A DNA stretch of 64,000 nt from Pseudomonas sp. P5_109 (GCF_034009455.1 NZ_CP125380.1:6305001-6369000); one strand, 5' to 3'; numbered from the stretch's first letter, positions 21,672 to 30,973 are shown. Numbers and translations: made by a program. Notes: generated by a model from the letters alone, not told the origin.

Positions 21672-22820
21672 TCAGTAGGCAGCGCGGTAGATCTTCTCGA
21701 TATCAATCGCGCTCAATTTGCGCGGATTGTTGCGCATCAAGCGCTCAATGCCCGCGGCTTCCACTGCCATGGCGGGGATGGCGTCTTCGGGAACCCCAAA
21801 ACTGCGCAGGCCCTGAGGAATTTCCACAGCCGCACACAATTCGGTCATGGCCTCCACGGCTTTGTCGGCCGCTTCATTGACACTCAGATGAGCGGTCTTC
21901 ACCCCCATGGCTTCGGCAATATCCTGCATGCGTTCGATGCAGGCCATCTTGTTCCAGGTCATGACATAGGGCAGTAGCAAGGCATTACTGACCCCGTGGG
22001 CAATATTGAAACGCCCGCCCAACGGATACGCCAGCGCATGCACCGCGCCAACCCCGGCATTGCCGAACGCCATGCCGGCCATCAGGCTGGCGGTGGCCAT
22101 GTCTTCCCGGGCTTGCAGGTTCGACGGGTTGGCGTAGGCCTTGGGCAGCGCCTTGGCGATCAGCTTGATGGCGCCGATGGCCAGTGAATCGGTAATCGGC
22201 GAAGCGTTGACCGACAGATAGGACTCGATGGCATGTACCAGCGCATCGACGCCACTGGCCGCCGTGACGCTGCGCGGACAGGTCAGGGTCATTTGCGGAC
22301 TGACCAGCGCCACGTCCGGCAACAGGTAGTCGCTGACGATACCCTTCTTCAATTGCGCGACCTTGTCGGAAAGGATGGCGACGTTGGTCACTTCCGAACC
22401 GGTGCCGGCTGTGGTGGGGATGGCAATCAGCGGCGGACCTTTGCGCGGCACCTGATCGATACCGAACAGATCCTCCAGCGCGCCGTGGTAGCCGGCATAG
22501 GCCGCCACGCTCTTGGCGATGTCGATGGCACTGCCGCCGCCCAGGCCGATCAGGCCGTCATGCCCGCCTTCGCGGTAGACCCGCATGCAGTCTTCGACGA
22601 TGGCGATTTCCGGATCGGGCAGTACCCGATCGAAGATCTCGTAAGTCCGATCCCCCAGCTGTGCCAGTGCCAGTTCTACCGTGCCGGATTTGACCAGGGC
22701 GGCATCGGTGACGATCAGCGGGTGGTCGATGTCCAGGCGCGTCAGTTCGGCGGACAGCTGCTCGATGGCACCTGCGCCGGTGATCAGTTTGTGAGCAATT
22801 TTGAAAGAGGAAAGACTCAT
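21672..22820 (-). CDS. iron-containing alcohol dehydrogenase
   Basis: Group III NAD-dependent alcohol dehydrogenase with 382 residues. The cofactor motif [12 protein letters not shown] is near residue 95, and metal ligands lie in [12 protein letters not shown] and [16 protein letters not shown], so the active site looks complete. Close family members include 1,3-propanediol dehydrogenase, ErcA and lactaldehyde/ethanol dehydrogenases; the substrate is not decided. It lies directly downstream of agtD on the same strand across a REPIN. As I recall the P. aeruginosa map, no such gene sits between agtD and rpe, so it may be an insertion in this lineage. Confidence 0.88.
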   Translation of the reverse strand: MSLSSFKIAHKLITGAGAIEQLSAELTRLDIDHPLIVTDAALVKSGTVELALAQLGDRTYEIFDRVLPDPEIAIVEDCMRVYREGGHDGLIGLGGGSAIDIAKSVAAYAGYHGALEDLFGIDQVPRKGPPLIAIPTTAGTGSEVTNVAILSDKVAQLKKGIVSDYLLPDVALVSPQMTLTCPRSVTAASGVDALVHAIESYLSVNASPITDSLAIGAIKLIAKALPKAYANPSNLQAREDMATASLMAGMAFGNAGVGAVHALAYPLGGRFNIAHGVSNALLLPYVMTWNKMACIERMQDIAEAMGVKTAHLSVNEAADKAVEAMTELCAAVEIPQGLRSFGVPEDAIPAMAVEAAGIERLMRNNPRKLSAIDIEKIYRAAY

Positions 22821-22913
22821 GTGCGCAGCCTCTTATAGGTAGGGGAGCTGGGCACAATAGTAGCTGGGGAATGGGGTTTGTCTGCCATTCAGGTCGTGAA
22901 TGACCGAGATCCA

Positions 22914-23007
22914 ATGTGGGAGCGGGCTTGCTCGCGAAGGCGGTGTGTCATTCAACTGATACATCAACTGACACTCCGCTTTCGCGAGCAAGCCCGCTCC
23001 CACATTT
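22914..23007. repeat. REPIN between agtD and the iron alcohol dehydrogenase
   Basis: Canonical inverted pair: TGTGGGAGCGGGCTTGCTCG on the left and its complement ending near 23006, separated by about 45 bases. It covers nearly half of the 202-base gap. Confidence 0.9.
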
Positions 23008-23022
23008 TTACCGGGTTCGGCT

Positions 23023-23847
23023 TCAGACCTGCGCGGTACGCAGTTTCTCGCTACGCCCACGCAGCCATTCCAGGGTCAGCAGCAGGATCACCGAGAAGGC
23101 AATCAGCAGCGTCGCGGCGGCGGCGATGGTCGGACTGAGGTTCTCGCGGATACCGCTGAACATCTGCCGTGGCAGGGTCGCTTGCTCGGGACCTGCGAGG
23201 AACAGCGTCACCACCACCTCATCGAACGACGTCGCGAAGGCAAACAACGCCCCCGAGATCACGCCCGGGGCAATCAGCGGCAAGGTCACCCGGCGGAACG
23301 TAGTCAGCGGCGAAGCGCCCAGGCTCGCGGCGGCCCGTACCAGATTGTGGTTGAACCCCTGCAAGGTCGCCGACACGGTAATGATCACGAACGGCACACC
23401 CAACACCGCATGCACCACGATCAGCGAGAAGAAGCTGTTGCCCAACCCCAGCGGTGCGAAGAACAAGTAACTGGCCACACCGATGATCACCACCGGCACC
23501 ACCATTGGCGAAATGACCAGCGCCATCACCAGCGCCTTGCCAGGGAAGTCGCCACGGGTCAGGCCAATGGCCGCCAACGTACCGAAGACCATCGCCAGCA
23601 CCGTGGCCGCCGGGGCGACGATGATGCTGTTCTTCAGGGCGCGCATCCATTCCGCCGAAGCGAAGAAGTCGTGATACCACTGCAGCGAGAAGCCCTGCAG
23701 CGGGTACACCAGGAAGCTGCCGGAGTTGAACGACAGTGGAATGATCACCAGCACCGGCAGGATCAGGAACAACAGAATCAAGCCGCAGAGAATCCGCAAG
23801 CTGTAGAACCACACCCGTTCGATGGGCGACATATAAGGACTCAGCAT
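23023..23847 (-). CDS. agtD: ABC transporter permease (AgtD, PotI type)
   Basis: Inner-membrane permease of a polyamine/GABA-type importer. It has 274 residues and about six membrane helices. The EAA loop that docks with the ATPase is visible as RAAASLGASPLTTFRRVTLP near residue 185. It is the last of four agt genes and starts 12 bases after agtC. Assignment as agtD comes from family type and gene order matching P. aeruginosa PA0603-PA0606, an importer reported for 4-aminobutyrate and 5-aminovalerate. Confidence 0.87.
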   Translation of the reverse strand: MLSPYMSPIERVWFYSLRILCGLILLFLILPVLVIIPLSFNSGSFLVYPLQGFSLQWYHDFFASAEWMRALKNSIIVAPAATVLAMVFGTLAAIGLTRGDFPGKALVMALVISPMVVPVVIIGVASYLFFAPLGLGNSFFSLIVVHAVLGVPFVIITVSATLQGFNHNLVRAAASLGASPLTTFRRVTLPLIAPGVISGALFAFATSFDEVVVTLFLAGPEQATLPRQMFSGIRENLSPTIAAAATLLIAFSVILLLTLEWLRGRSEKLRTAQV

Positions 23848-23859
23848 TTCGTTCTCCCC

Positions 23860-25107
23860 TTAGCTCAGGCGCAGGCGGCTCGCGCCCACCAGCCAGCTGT
23901 AAATCAGATAAAGCACGACTGTCGCGAGCAACAGCAGCCCACCGAGTGCGGTCGCCATACCCCAGTTGATGCTGGTGTTGGTGTAGAAGGCGACGAAGTA
24001 GCTGACCATTTGATCGTTCGGGCTACCCAGCAAAGCCGGGGTGATGTAGTAGCCGATGGCGAGGATGAACACCAACAGGCAACCGGCGCCGACACCGGCA
24101 TAGGTCTGCGGGAAGTACACCCGCCAGAAGCTGGCGAACGGATGGCAGCCGAGGGAAATCGCGGCGCGCATGTAGGTCGGCGAAATGCCTTTCATCACGC
24201 TGTAAATCGGCAGGATCATGAACGGCAGCAGGATGTGCACCATCGAGATGTAGACACCGACGCGGTTGAACACCAGCTCGATCGGCTTATCAATGATGCC
24301 CATGGCCATCAGGCCGCTGTTGATCAACCCGCCCGATTGCAGCAACACGATCCACGCCGCGACCCGAACAAGGATCGAGGTCCAGAACGGCAACAGCACC
24401 AGGATCATCAGCAGGTTGCTCTGCCGCGACGGCAAGTTCGCCAGCAGGTAAGCCAGTGGATACGCCAACACCAGGCAGATCACGGTGATGATCAGGCCCA
24501 TCCAGAAGGTGCGAGCGAAGATGTCGAGGTAGATCGCCTGATCCGGGGTGGCCGGGGCGATTTCGCCGAGGTCGTCGATGCGATGATCGACGGCCGCCAG
24601 CAGGTAATACGGAGTGATGCTGCTGGTGTTGCGGCGCACCGCTTGCCAGTAGGCCGGGTCGCCCCAGCGCTCATCGAGACCTTCCAGCGCTTCTTTATAA
24701 GAAGCCGGCTCAGTGGCGAGCGGCAAGGCGCGGGCGGTTTTGGTCAGCAGGCTGCGGTAGCCGGCCAGTTCCATGTTCAGGCGCTTGGACAGATCGCCCA
24801 GGGTCTGATTCTTGCGAGCCTCGGCGAGGTCTTCGGCCGCTGCTTTGTAAACCGGTTCAGCGGGCAGGCCGCGGCCGTCCCAACTGGCGATGGCCGTCAC
24901 GGTGCGCGGCATGCCGCCGACCACTTCCGGATTGCCAACGCTTTTGTAGAGCAGCGCCACGATCGGCACCAGGAACACCAGCAACAGAAACAGCACCAGC
25001 GGCGCGATCAACGCCTGGGCCTTCCAGCGGTTGACCCGCTCGGCGTGCTTGAGCCGCTGCTTCAAGGTGGGGCTGGTGCCCTCGTTCAGGGGAACGGCGA
25101 TAGCCAT
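23860..25107 (-). CDS. agtC: ABC transporter permease (AgtC, PotH type)
   Basis: Second inner-membrane permease of the importer. The ATG at 25107 has a GGAG site and gives 415 residues, long for a PotH-like protein. The excess is a periplasmic loop of roughly 150 residues between helix 1 (about 30-55) and helix 2 (about 200), rich in charged and helical sequence (AAAEDLAEARKNQTLGDL). The EAA motif is in MRAAISLGCHPFASFWRVYF. A REPIN separates it from the upstream agtB, so these permeases may be expressed less than the binding protein. Confidence 0.87.
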   Translation of the reverse strand: MAIAVPLNEGTSPTLKQRLKHAERVNRWKAQALIAPLVLFLLLVFLVPIVALLYKSVGNPEVVGGMPRTVTAIASWDGRGLPAEPVYKAAAEDLAEARKNQTLGDLSKRLNMELAGYRSLLTKTARALPLATEPASYKEALEGLDERWGDPAYWQAVRRNTSSITPYYLLAAVDHRIDDLGEIAPATPDQAIYLDIFARTFWMGLIITVICLVLAYPLAYLLANLPSRQSNLLMILVLLPFWTSILVRVAAWIVLLQSGGLINSGLMAMGIIDKPIELVFNRVGVYISMVHILLPFMILPIYSVMKGISPTYMRAAISLGCHPFASFWRVYFPQTYAGVGAGCLLVFILAIGYYITPALLGSPNDQMVSYFVAFYTNTSINWGMATALGGLLLLATVVLYLIYSWLVGASRLRLS

Positions 25108-25163
25108 GACGTACTCCGGGAATCTTTGATCGTTACAGAGATGGGAAACCACCTCGATCGTTA

Positions 25164-25256
25164 TTGTGGGAGCGGACTTGCTCGCGAAGGCGGAGTGTCA
25201 GTCAACAATGATGCTGAAGGTGCTGACGTCTTCGCGAGCAAGCCCGCTCTCACAGG
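25164..25256. repeat. REPIN inside the agt operon (agtB-agtC gap)
   Basis: The left arm TGTGGGAGCGGACTTGCTCG has one substitution from consensus, and the right arm (25230-25255) has one as well. The two pair across about 40 bases. It occupies half of the 179-base gap between the binding-protein gene and the first permease gene. Confidence 0.9.
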
Positions 25257-25286
25257 TGGGGCAAGCCCACCATTACAAGGTTTTGC

Positions 25287-26330
25287 TTATTTCGCAGCCC
25301 AGGCATTGAAGCGCTGTTCCAGTTGCTCGCCGTTGTCAGCCCAGAAGCTGACGTCGATCTGCACCTGGTTGGCGATGTTTTCCGGGGTGGTCGGCATGTC
25401 TTTCAGGACATCCTTGGCCAGCAACGGTACGGCTTGGGTGTTAGCCGGGCCGTAGGCGATGTTTTCCGAGTAGGTCTTCTGCTGCTGTGGCTGTACCGAG
25501 TAAGCGATGAATTTCTTCGCCGCTTCAGCACGCTTGGCGTCCAGGCCTTTTGGAATGGCCCATGCGTCGAAGTCGTAGATGCCGCCGTTCCACACCACTT
25601 TCAGATTGCTTTCTTTCTGCACGGCTGCGATACGACCGTTGTACGCCGAGCTCATGACCACGTCACCGGAGGCGAGGTATTGCGGCGGTTGTGCGCCGGC
25701 TTCCCACCACTGGATGTTCGGCTTGAGTTCATCGAGCTTCTTGAACGCGCGGTCCTGACCGTCTTTGCCGGCCAGCACTTTGTAGACGTCTTTGGGCGCA
25801 ACGCCGTCGGCCATCAGTGCGAATTCCAGGGTGTACTTGGCGCCTTTACGCAGGCCACGCTTGCCCGGAAACTGCTTGGTATCCCAGAAATCCGCCCAGC
25901 TGGTCGGCGCGGTTTTCAGCTTGTCGGCGTTGTAGGCCAGCACGGTCGACCATACGAAGAAGCCCACGCCGCAAGGCTGGATGGCGCCCTTGACGTAGTC
26001 TTCGGTCTTGCCGAACAACGCAGGGTCCAGTTGCTCGAACATGTCTTCGTCGCAACCACGGGACAGTTCTGGCGATTCAACCTCTACCAGATCCCAGGAC
26101 ACGCTCTTGGTGTCGACCATGGCCTTGACCTTGGCCATTTCGCCGTTGTACTCACCGGCCACGATCTTGCCGTTGCCTGCCGCTTCCCACGGTGCGTAGA
26201 AGGCTTTGACCTGAGCCGCCTTGTTCGCCCCGCCAAAGGACACCACGGTCAGGTCCGGGCCGGCCGCCATTGCGTGTGCCGCGCCCATCATGCCCAGTGC
26301 CAAAGCGGTGAATTTCAGGGATCTCAACAT
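25287..26330 (-). CDS. agtB: periplasmic substrate-binding protein of the agt importer
   Basis: Extracellular solute-binding protein, PotD/PotF-like, with 347 residues. A signal peptide of about 23 residues ends AAHAMAAG. The mature protein begins PDLTVVSFGGANKAAQVKAFY, typical of this cluster. Ligand is inferred as 4-aminobutyrate/5-aminovalerate from the homologous P. aeruginosa system. It lies 48 bases after agtA. P. aeruginosa carries a further binding-protein gene (PA0602) between agtR and agtA; none is present here. Confidence 0.87.
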   Translation of the reverse strand: MLRSLKFTALALGMMGAAHAMAAGPDLTVVSFGGANKAAQVKAFYAPWEAAGNGKIVAGEYNGEMAKVKAMVDTKSVSWDLVEVESPELSRGCDEDMFEQLDPALFGKTEDYVKGAIQPCGVGFFVWSTVLAYNADKLKTAPTSWADFWDTKQFPGKRGLRKGAKYTLEFALMADGVAPKDVYKVLAGKDGQDRAFKKLDELKPNIQWWEAGAQPPQYLASGDVVMSSAYNGRIAAVQKESNLKVVWNGGIYDFDAWAIPKGLDAKRAEAAKKFIAYSVQPQQQKTYSENIAYGPANTQAVPLLAKDVLKDMPTTPENIANQVQIDVSFWADNGEQLEQRFNAWAAK

Positions 26331-26378
26331 TTATTGTTCTCTCCACGTGCAGGGTTGGTGTTGGTATTGCCGGGGCGA

Positions 26379-27503
26379 TCAGTTCGCCTCTAGAAGCGGA
26401 TCGAGTGCACGAACGTGCTCGACCTGCCAGCCAAGCGGTACCACGTCGCCGACCGCAAGCGAGGGATCAAGCTCGGCAATCGGTTGTTTCACGAAGAAGT
26501 CGGTCTTGCCGCAGACTTCCATGCGCACCCGGACGTGGTCGCCCAGATAGATGAATTCCTCGACCCGCCCGGAGAAGCGGTTGACGCATTGGTCGCTGGA
26601 GCCATTGAGGCTCACTCGCTCCGGACGAATGGACAGGGTCACCGGCTCGCCGGTCTGGCCGACGTTGACCGCCAGGGCTTCGACTTTTTCACCGCGTCCG
26701 AGCTCGACAATGCAACGGTCGCCGGTTTGGCTGTGCAGTCGGCCATTGAGGCGGTTGTTCTCGCCGATGAAGTTGGCGACGAAGGTGTTTTTCGGCTCTT
26801 CATAGAGAGTGCGCGGCGGCGCGATCTGCTGGATTTCGCCCTGATGGAACACCGCCACACGGTCGGACATGGTCAAGGCTTCGCCCTGATCGTGGGTCAC
26901 GTAGACCACGGTGACGCCCAGGCGCTGGTGCAGGTGCTTGATTTCCATCTGCATGTGTTCACGCAGTTGTTTGTCGAGTGCGCCGAGGGGTTCGTCCATC
27001 AGCACCAGTTGCGGCTCGAACACCAGCGCGCGGGCCAATGCCACACGCTGTTGCTGACCGCCGGAAAGCTGCGCCGGGTAGCGCTGGGCAAAGGCATCGA
27101 GCTGGACCATGCTCAGCACGCGCTTGACCCGCGCACTGACGTCGCTCTTGTTCATGCCGCGCACGGTCAGCGGGAACGCCAGGTTCTCGGCCACCGTCAT
27201 GTGCGGGAACAATGCGTAGTTCTGGAACACCATGCCGATGTCGCGCTTGTGCGGCGGCACGTTGTTGATGGCGCGCCCGGCCAACAGGATCTCGCCCGCG
27301 GTCGGCGTTTCAAAGCCGGCGAGCATCATCAGGCTGGTGGTCTTGCCGGAACCGGACGGCCCGAGCAACGTGAGGAATTCGCCTTTGCGAATGTCCAGGT
27401 TGAGGTCCTTGACGATCAGGTTCTCGCCGTCGTAGCTCTTCTGCACTCCACGAAAGCTGACCAGAACATCATTGGCCCCTGCGCTTGAATCAACCTGGCT
27501 CAT
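26379..27503 (-). CDS. agtA: ABC transporter ATPase (AgtA, PotA type)
   Basis: Energises the importer. The ATG at 27503 is used because AAAGGTG lies about five bases upstream; the frame also opens two codons earlier at a GTG. The 374 residues carry Walker A GPSGSGKTT, signature LSGGQQQRVALARAL, Walker B LVLMDEP and the H-loop VYVTHDQGEAL. A C-terminal TOBE domain (about 285-365) is present. It is the first gene of agtABCD and is preceded by a palindrome at 27615-27630. Confidence 0.9.
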   Translation of the reverse strand: MSQVDSSAGANDVLVSFRGVQKSYDGENLIVKDLNLDIRKGEFLTLLGPSGSGKTTSLMMLAGFETPTAGEILLAGRAINNVPPHKRDIGMVFQNYALFPHMTVAENLAFPLTVRGMNKSDVSARVKRVLSMVQLDAFAQRYPAQLSGGQQQRVALARALVFEPQLVLMDEPLGALDKQLREHMQMEIKHLHQRLGVTVVYVTHDQGEALTMSDRVAVFHQGEIQQIAPPRTLYEEPKNTFVANFIGENNRLNGRLHSQTGDRCIVELGRGEKVEALAVNVGQTGEPVTLSIRPERVSLNGSSDQCVNRFSGRVEEFIYLGDHVRVRMEVCGKTDFFVKQPIAELDPSLAVGDVVPLGWQVEHVRALDPLLEAN

Positions 27504-27614
27504 ACCCACACCTTTGTTATTGATGACTGCTGTGGGATTAAGCCTAGTGGACGCTGGGGACCGCGCAAATCGGGGGGCAAGAGAGATTCGCCTCAGCCGG
27601 ATGGAAGGCTGGGG

Positions 27615-27630
27615 GTAGGGATTGCCCTAC
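27615..27630. promoter_or_regulatory. candidate operator upstream of agtA
   Basis: GTAGGG-ATTG-CCCTAC is a perfect 6-4-6 palindrome centred about 120 bases upstream of the agtA ATG. The geometry suits a NarL/FixJ-type response regulator dimer, and the adjacent agtR encodes such a protein. Direct binding is inferred. Confidence 0.4.
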
Positions 27631-27740
27631 AAGGATGGCGCGTTTTGGCAAATGCACGGGCAGCGCTCAGCTACAAGCCGTAAGTAATGGCAAAAGCGGT
27701 TGTTCGGCATGTCGTAAATGGATATGGCGTCGCGTTATCC

Positions 27741-27809
27741 CTGTAGGAGCCGGCTTGCTGGCGATAGCGACCTCAAGAACGCCATCGCCAGCAAGCCGGC
27801 TCCTACAGG
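27741..27809. repeat. REPIN of a second subfamily
   Basis: Arms CTGTAGGAGCCGGCTTGCTG and complement CAGCAAGCCGGCTCCTACAG are perfect, with about 25 bases between them. The sequence differs from the GGGAGCGGGCTTGCTCGCGA type. It is located just after the agtR stop. Confidence 0.9.
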
Positions 27810-27821
27810 GGATCAGCGGTA

Positions 27822-28451
27822 TCAGAGGAGTTTGTGCTCCATCGCGTACTTCACCAGTTCCGCCAGCGAGGTGATGTTGAGCTTTTGCATCAGCCGCGCC
27901 TTGTGGGTGCTGATGGTCTTGCTGCTCAGCGCCAGTTGCTGGGCTATGTCGTTGACGTTGGCGCCCTGGGCCAGGCGCTCGAACACGGAAAATTCGCGCT
28001 CGGAGAGCAACGAGTGCAATGGACGCGAGTCGGTCAGGCCGACCTCGAAAACCATGCGGTCGGCCAGTTCCGGGTCGATGTAACGCCCGCCTGCCGCCAC
28101 CTTGCGAATGGCCGTCAGCAGCAGCGCCGGGTCGCTGTCCTTGGTCGCATAACCCGCCGCCCCAACCTTGAGTGCCCGGGCAGCCATCTGTGCTTCGTCG
28201 TGCATCGACAACACCAGGATCGCCGGCGGATTGTTCAGGGCGCGAATCCGCGGAATGGCTTCCAGGCCGTTGACGCCCGGCATGGAGATGTCCAGCAACA
28301 CCACTTCGCAGGGCACATGACGCAAGGTGTCGAGTAACTGCTCGCCATTGCTCGCCTCCCCCACCACCAGCAAGTCCTTGGCCAGGCCGATCAACTGCTT
28401 GATGCCTTCACGGACGATGGTGTGGTCTTCGGCTACCAGTACACGGATCAC
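27822..28451 (-). CDS. agtR: NarL/FixJ-family response regulator (AgtR)
   Basis: Receiver plus LuxR-type helix-turn-helix. The GTG at 28451 is chosen because GGAGAA lies six bases upstream and the protein then begins VIRVLVAEDHTIVREG (209 residues). Upstream ATGs at 28475 and 28514 run into the REPIN. The phosphoacceptor Asp is in VVLLDISMPG near residue 53. The DNA-binding domain spans about 145-205 (LSEREFSVFERLAQGA, then VNDIAQQLALSSKTISTHKA). Paired with agtS, and by gene order the regulator of agtABCD as described in P. aeruginosa. Confidence 0.88.
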   Translation of the reverse strand: MIRVLVAEDHTIVREGIKQLIGLAKDLLVVGEASNGEQLLDTLRHVPCEVVLLDISMPGVNGLEAIPRIRALNNPPAILVLSMHDEAQMAARALKVGAAGYATKDSDPALLLTAIRKVAAGGRYIDPELADRMVFEVGLTDSRPLHSLLSEREFSVFERLAQGANVNDIAQQLALSSKTISTHKARLMQKLNITSLAELVKYAMEHKLL

Positions 28452-28473
28452 GTTCTTCTCCAGATTCAAGATC

Positions 28474-28551
28474 ATTCGCGAGCAAGCCCGCTCCCACAGG
28501 GGATTTGTGAGCAACTCAACGCCAATGTGGGAGCGGGCTTGCTCGCGAAAG
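28474..28551. repeat. REPIN between agtS and agtR
   Basis: The left arm CGCGAGCAAGCCCGCTCCCA and the right arm TGGGAGCGGGCTTGCTCGCG are inverted copies separated by about 26 bases. It overlaps the upstream frame extension of agtR, an argument for the shorter agtR start. Confidence 0.9.
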
Positions 28552-28576
28552 CGTCGGTACAGTCAACCCAACCTGT

Positions 28577-30973
28577 TCAGGCAGCATCCAGCGGCACTCG
28601 CACACTCAGGCTCGTGCCCTCACCCGGCTCACTCTCCAGCGACAACTCACCACCCATGATCAACACCCGCTCACGCATTCCGACAATCCCAAAGGACGTT
28701 GGCCTGCCAGGCGCAGCGACAAATCCTACGCCATCATCGGCAACAGTCAGGCACAACTCGTCGCCTTCCAGCGCCAGTGTCAGTTCGACAGTATGCGCCT
28801 GGGCATGGCGCATGACATTGGTCAGCGCTTCCTGAAGGATTCGGAACAGGCCGATGGCCTTGGCGTCGCTGAGCACCGGCAGATTGTCCGGCACCTGCAC
28901 CAGGCACGGAATCTGCGTACGCGCCTCGAAACGCCGAGCCTGCCATTCGATGGCCGAGGCGATACCGGCATCGAGAATCGGTGGGCGCAATGCGGTCGCC
29001 ACGTCGCGAACCAATTGGAACAGTTGAGCGATCAGGCGCTTCATGCTGCCAAGGCGCTCGTTAAGGCCGGGATCCAGTTGTGCGTAAGCCAGTTCGCACA
29101 TGGAGGTTTCCAGTTTGAGCACGGTCAGCATCTGGCCCAGTTCATCGTGAACTTCCCGGGCGATGCGCGCTTTTTCTTCTTCGCGCACGCTTTCCAGGTG
29201 CGCGGACAACTCACGCAGTTGTGCCCGGGAGCTGGCCAGTTCAAGTTCGACGCGCTTGCTCTCGCTGATGTCCCAGACGATGCCGTCCCAGACATAGGCG
29301 CCGTCTTCCAGCTGACGGGTGATGGCCTTGATTTCCGCCCAACGCTGCTCGCCCTGACGCGTAAGGATTCGCCCCTGCCACGACCAGTCGCTGTCGGTAT
29401 CCAGCGCATGATCCTGGGTCTGGTGATAGCTGGCCTTGTCATCCGGATGCACAAGGCTGCGCAGCCCTTTGTCGCGATGCGCCAGCGTGGCCGGCGAGTA
29501 ACCCACCAGGCTTTCGCTGCCTTCGCTGATGTAGGCAAAGTCGATCTGGCCGGTCACCGGCGCCCGTTCCAGCCGGAAAACCAACCCCGGAACGTTGGCG
29601 GCGATGCCTTGCAGCCGTGCCTCGCTTTCCTGCAAGGCCGCCAGGGCGCGGCGCCGCTCGGTGACGTCGTTGAGGTAAACCACCAGGTATTCGCCATCGC
29701 GAAAGCGCAGAAAGCTCAACGAGACATCGGCCGGCAGAATGCTGCCATCGGCGCGCACGCAGTTGGTTTCGAAGCTTTGCGGACCGTCCTCACTGGATCG
29801 GGCGCGCTTCCACAGATTGAGCCAGCGGTCCATGTGCAGGCCGGGTTCGAAATCGATCAAGGGCCGATCGATGATCCCGCCGGGCGGGTAGCCGAGCATG
29901 CCTTCCGCCGCACGGTTGGCGTAGCGCACGTGACTGTCCCAGTTGACCCAGAGGATGCCGACGGTGCTTTGATCGATGGAAAACTGGGTGAGCCGCAACG
30001 CCTCTTCGCTGGCGGCGCGCAAGGCAATGTCTTCCTGCGCAGCCATCAAGCGCTGCTCCAGGTTGTGCTGCTGGCGACGCTGCCAGAACACGATGGCCAT
30101 GCAACTCAACGCCAGCACGACCAGCAACAGGCAGAGGTTCTGCCAGAACCCCGGGGACTCGGTGAGCCGCGGATACTTGGGTTGCAGCCATTGATTGTGC
30201 AGTTGCTCCAGATCCTTGGCCGGGATCGCCCGCAAAGCACTTTCGACGATGCCCGCCAGTTCCGGTTTGTCACGCCGCGTGGCCACCCGCAACAGCTGCG
30301 GCAAGCCGACATCCCCCACCACTACCAATCCGGTGAACTCCGGTTCGACGGACAGGCGCCCCAATTGCGCCTCATCGACCACCGCATAAGCCGCCTGCTG
30401 GCCAGCCAACAATTGCAATGCCTGGCGTTCCATCGGGACGCCTTGCAAATTCAGGTGCGGATAGTTGCTGTGCAGGTAATCGGCGATGGCGCTGGGCATG
30501 CGCACGGCGACGCGGGTCTGGCTGTCGAGCTTTTCCAGTTCGACCGCCCCGGCGCTTTTCTGGTCGCTGACCACCAGTTGCGGTACTCGCATGTAGGGGT
30601 CGGTAAATTGCCAGAGGCGCAACCCGCCAGGGGTTTGGGTCAGCCCGGGGGCAATGTCGATTTCGCCCTCGCGTGCAGCCGCCTCAAGTTGTTCAAGGTC
30701 GGGAAAGTTGCGCCAGCTCAGTTCGACGTTGAGAGTCTTTGCCAGCCACTTCATCAAGTCGACATTCACCCCGGACAGGCGCTGCAAGCGGCGATCGTAT
30801 TGCGCATAGGGCGCCTGCAACACCAGGCCGACGCGCAACTCGCTCTGTTGCGCCAGCCAGTGCTGTTGCTTCGGGGTCAACTGGGCAACGTGCGCCGGGG
30901 GCACGGCCGCCGCCCAGCCCATCAAGGGAAACCACAAACAGCCGATAACCCACAGGCAGCGAAAACGCATCAT
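28577..30973 (-). CDS. agtS: hybrid-input sensor histidine kinase (AgtS)
   Basis: Membrane kinase of 798 residues from the ATG at 30973 (GAGAG site upstream; a second ATG follows immediately). After a signal peptide, residues about 30-265 form a bacterial solute-binding (SBP_bac_3) sensor domain. One membrane helix follows near 275-300, then two PAS/PAC regions, a HisKA_3 dimerisation domain with the phospho-His in REVHDELGQMLTVL, and a C-terminal ATPase with DDGVGF and FGIVGMRERV. The build matches a NarX-type kinase for a NarL-type regulator. The periplasmic domain suggests direct sensing of an amino-acid-like ligand, consistent with the importer next door. Confidence 0.88.
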   Translation of the reverse strand: MMRFRCLWVIGCLWFPLMGWAAAVPPAHVAQLTPKQQHWLAQQSELRVGLVLQAPYAQYDRRLQRLSGVNVDLMKWLAKTLNVELSWRNFPDLEQLEAAAREGEIDIAPGLTQTPGGLRLWQFTDPYMRVPQLVVSDQKSAGAVELEKLDSQTRVAVRMPSAIADYLHSNYPHLNLQGVPMERQALQLLAGQQAAYAVVDEAQLGRLSVEPEFTGLVVVGDVGLPQLLRVATRRDKPELAGIVESALRAIPAKDLEQLHNQWLQPKYPRLTESPGFWQNLCLLLVVLALSCMAIVFWQRRQQHNLEQRLMAAQEDIALRAASEEALRLTQFSIDQSTVGILWVNWDSHVRYANRAAEGMLGYPPGGIIDRPLIDFEPGLHMDRWLNLWKRARSSEDGPQSFETNCVRADGSILPADVSLSFLRFRDGEYLVVYLNDVTERRRALAALQESEARLQGIAANVPGLVFRLERAPVTGQIDFAYISEGSESLVGYSPATLAHRDKGLRSLVHPDDKASYHQTQDHALDTDSDWSWQGRILTRQGEQRWAEIKAITRQLEDGAYVWDGIVWDISESKRVELELASSRAQLRELSAHLESVREEEKARIAREVHDELGQMLTVLKLETSMCELAYAQLDPGLNERLGSMKRLIAQLFQLVRDVATALRPPILDAGIASAIEWQARRFEARTQIPCLVQVPDNLPVLSDAKAIGLFRILQEALTNVMRHAQAHTVELTLALEGDELCLTVADDGVGFVAAPGRPTSFGIVGMRERVLIMGGELSLESEPGEGTSLSVRVPLDAA

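Larger units (their letters stand above)
27504..27821. other. agtR-agtA intergenic region
   Basis: This 318-base gap holds no credible gene. On the agtA side it should carry the agt promoter (minus strand). It contains the palindrome at 27615-27630 and the REPIN at 27741-27809. No clear -35/-10 pair was found. Confidence 0.6.

Noticed and set aside
23182..25455. Plus-strand open frame of about 757 codons opposite agtD and agtC
   Set aside because: It runs antisense through two permease genes and the REPIN, and its translation is Arg/His/Gln-rich repeat-like text typical of a shadow frame.
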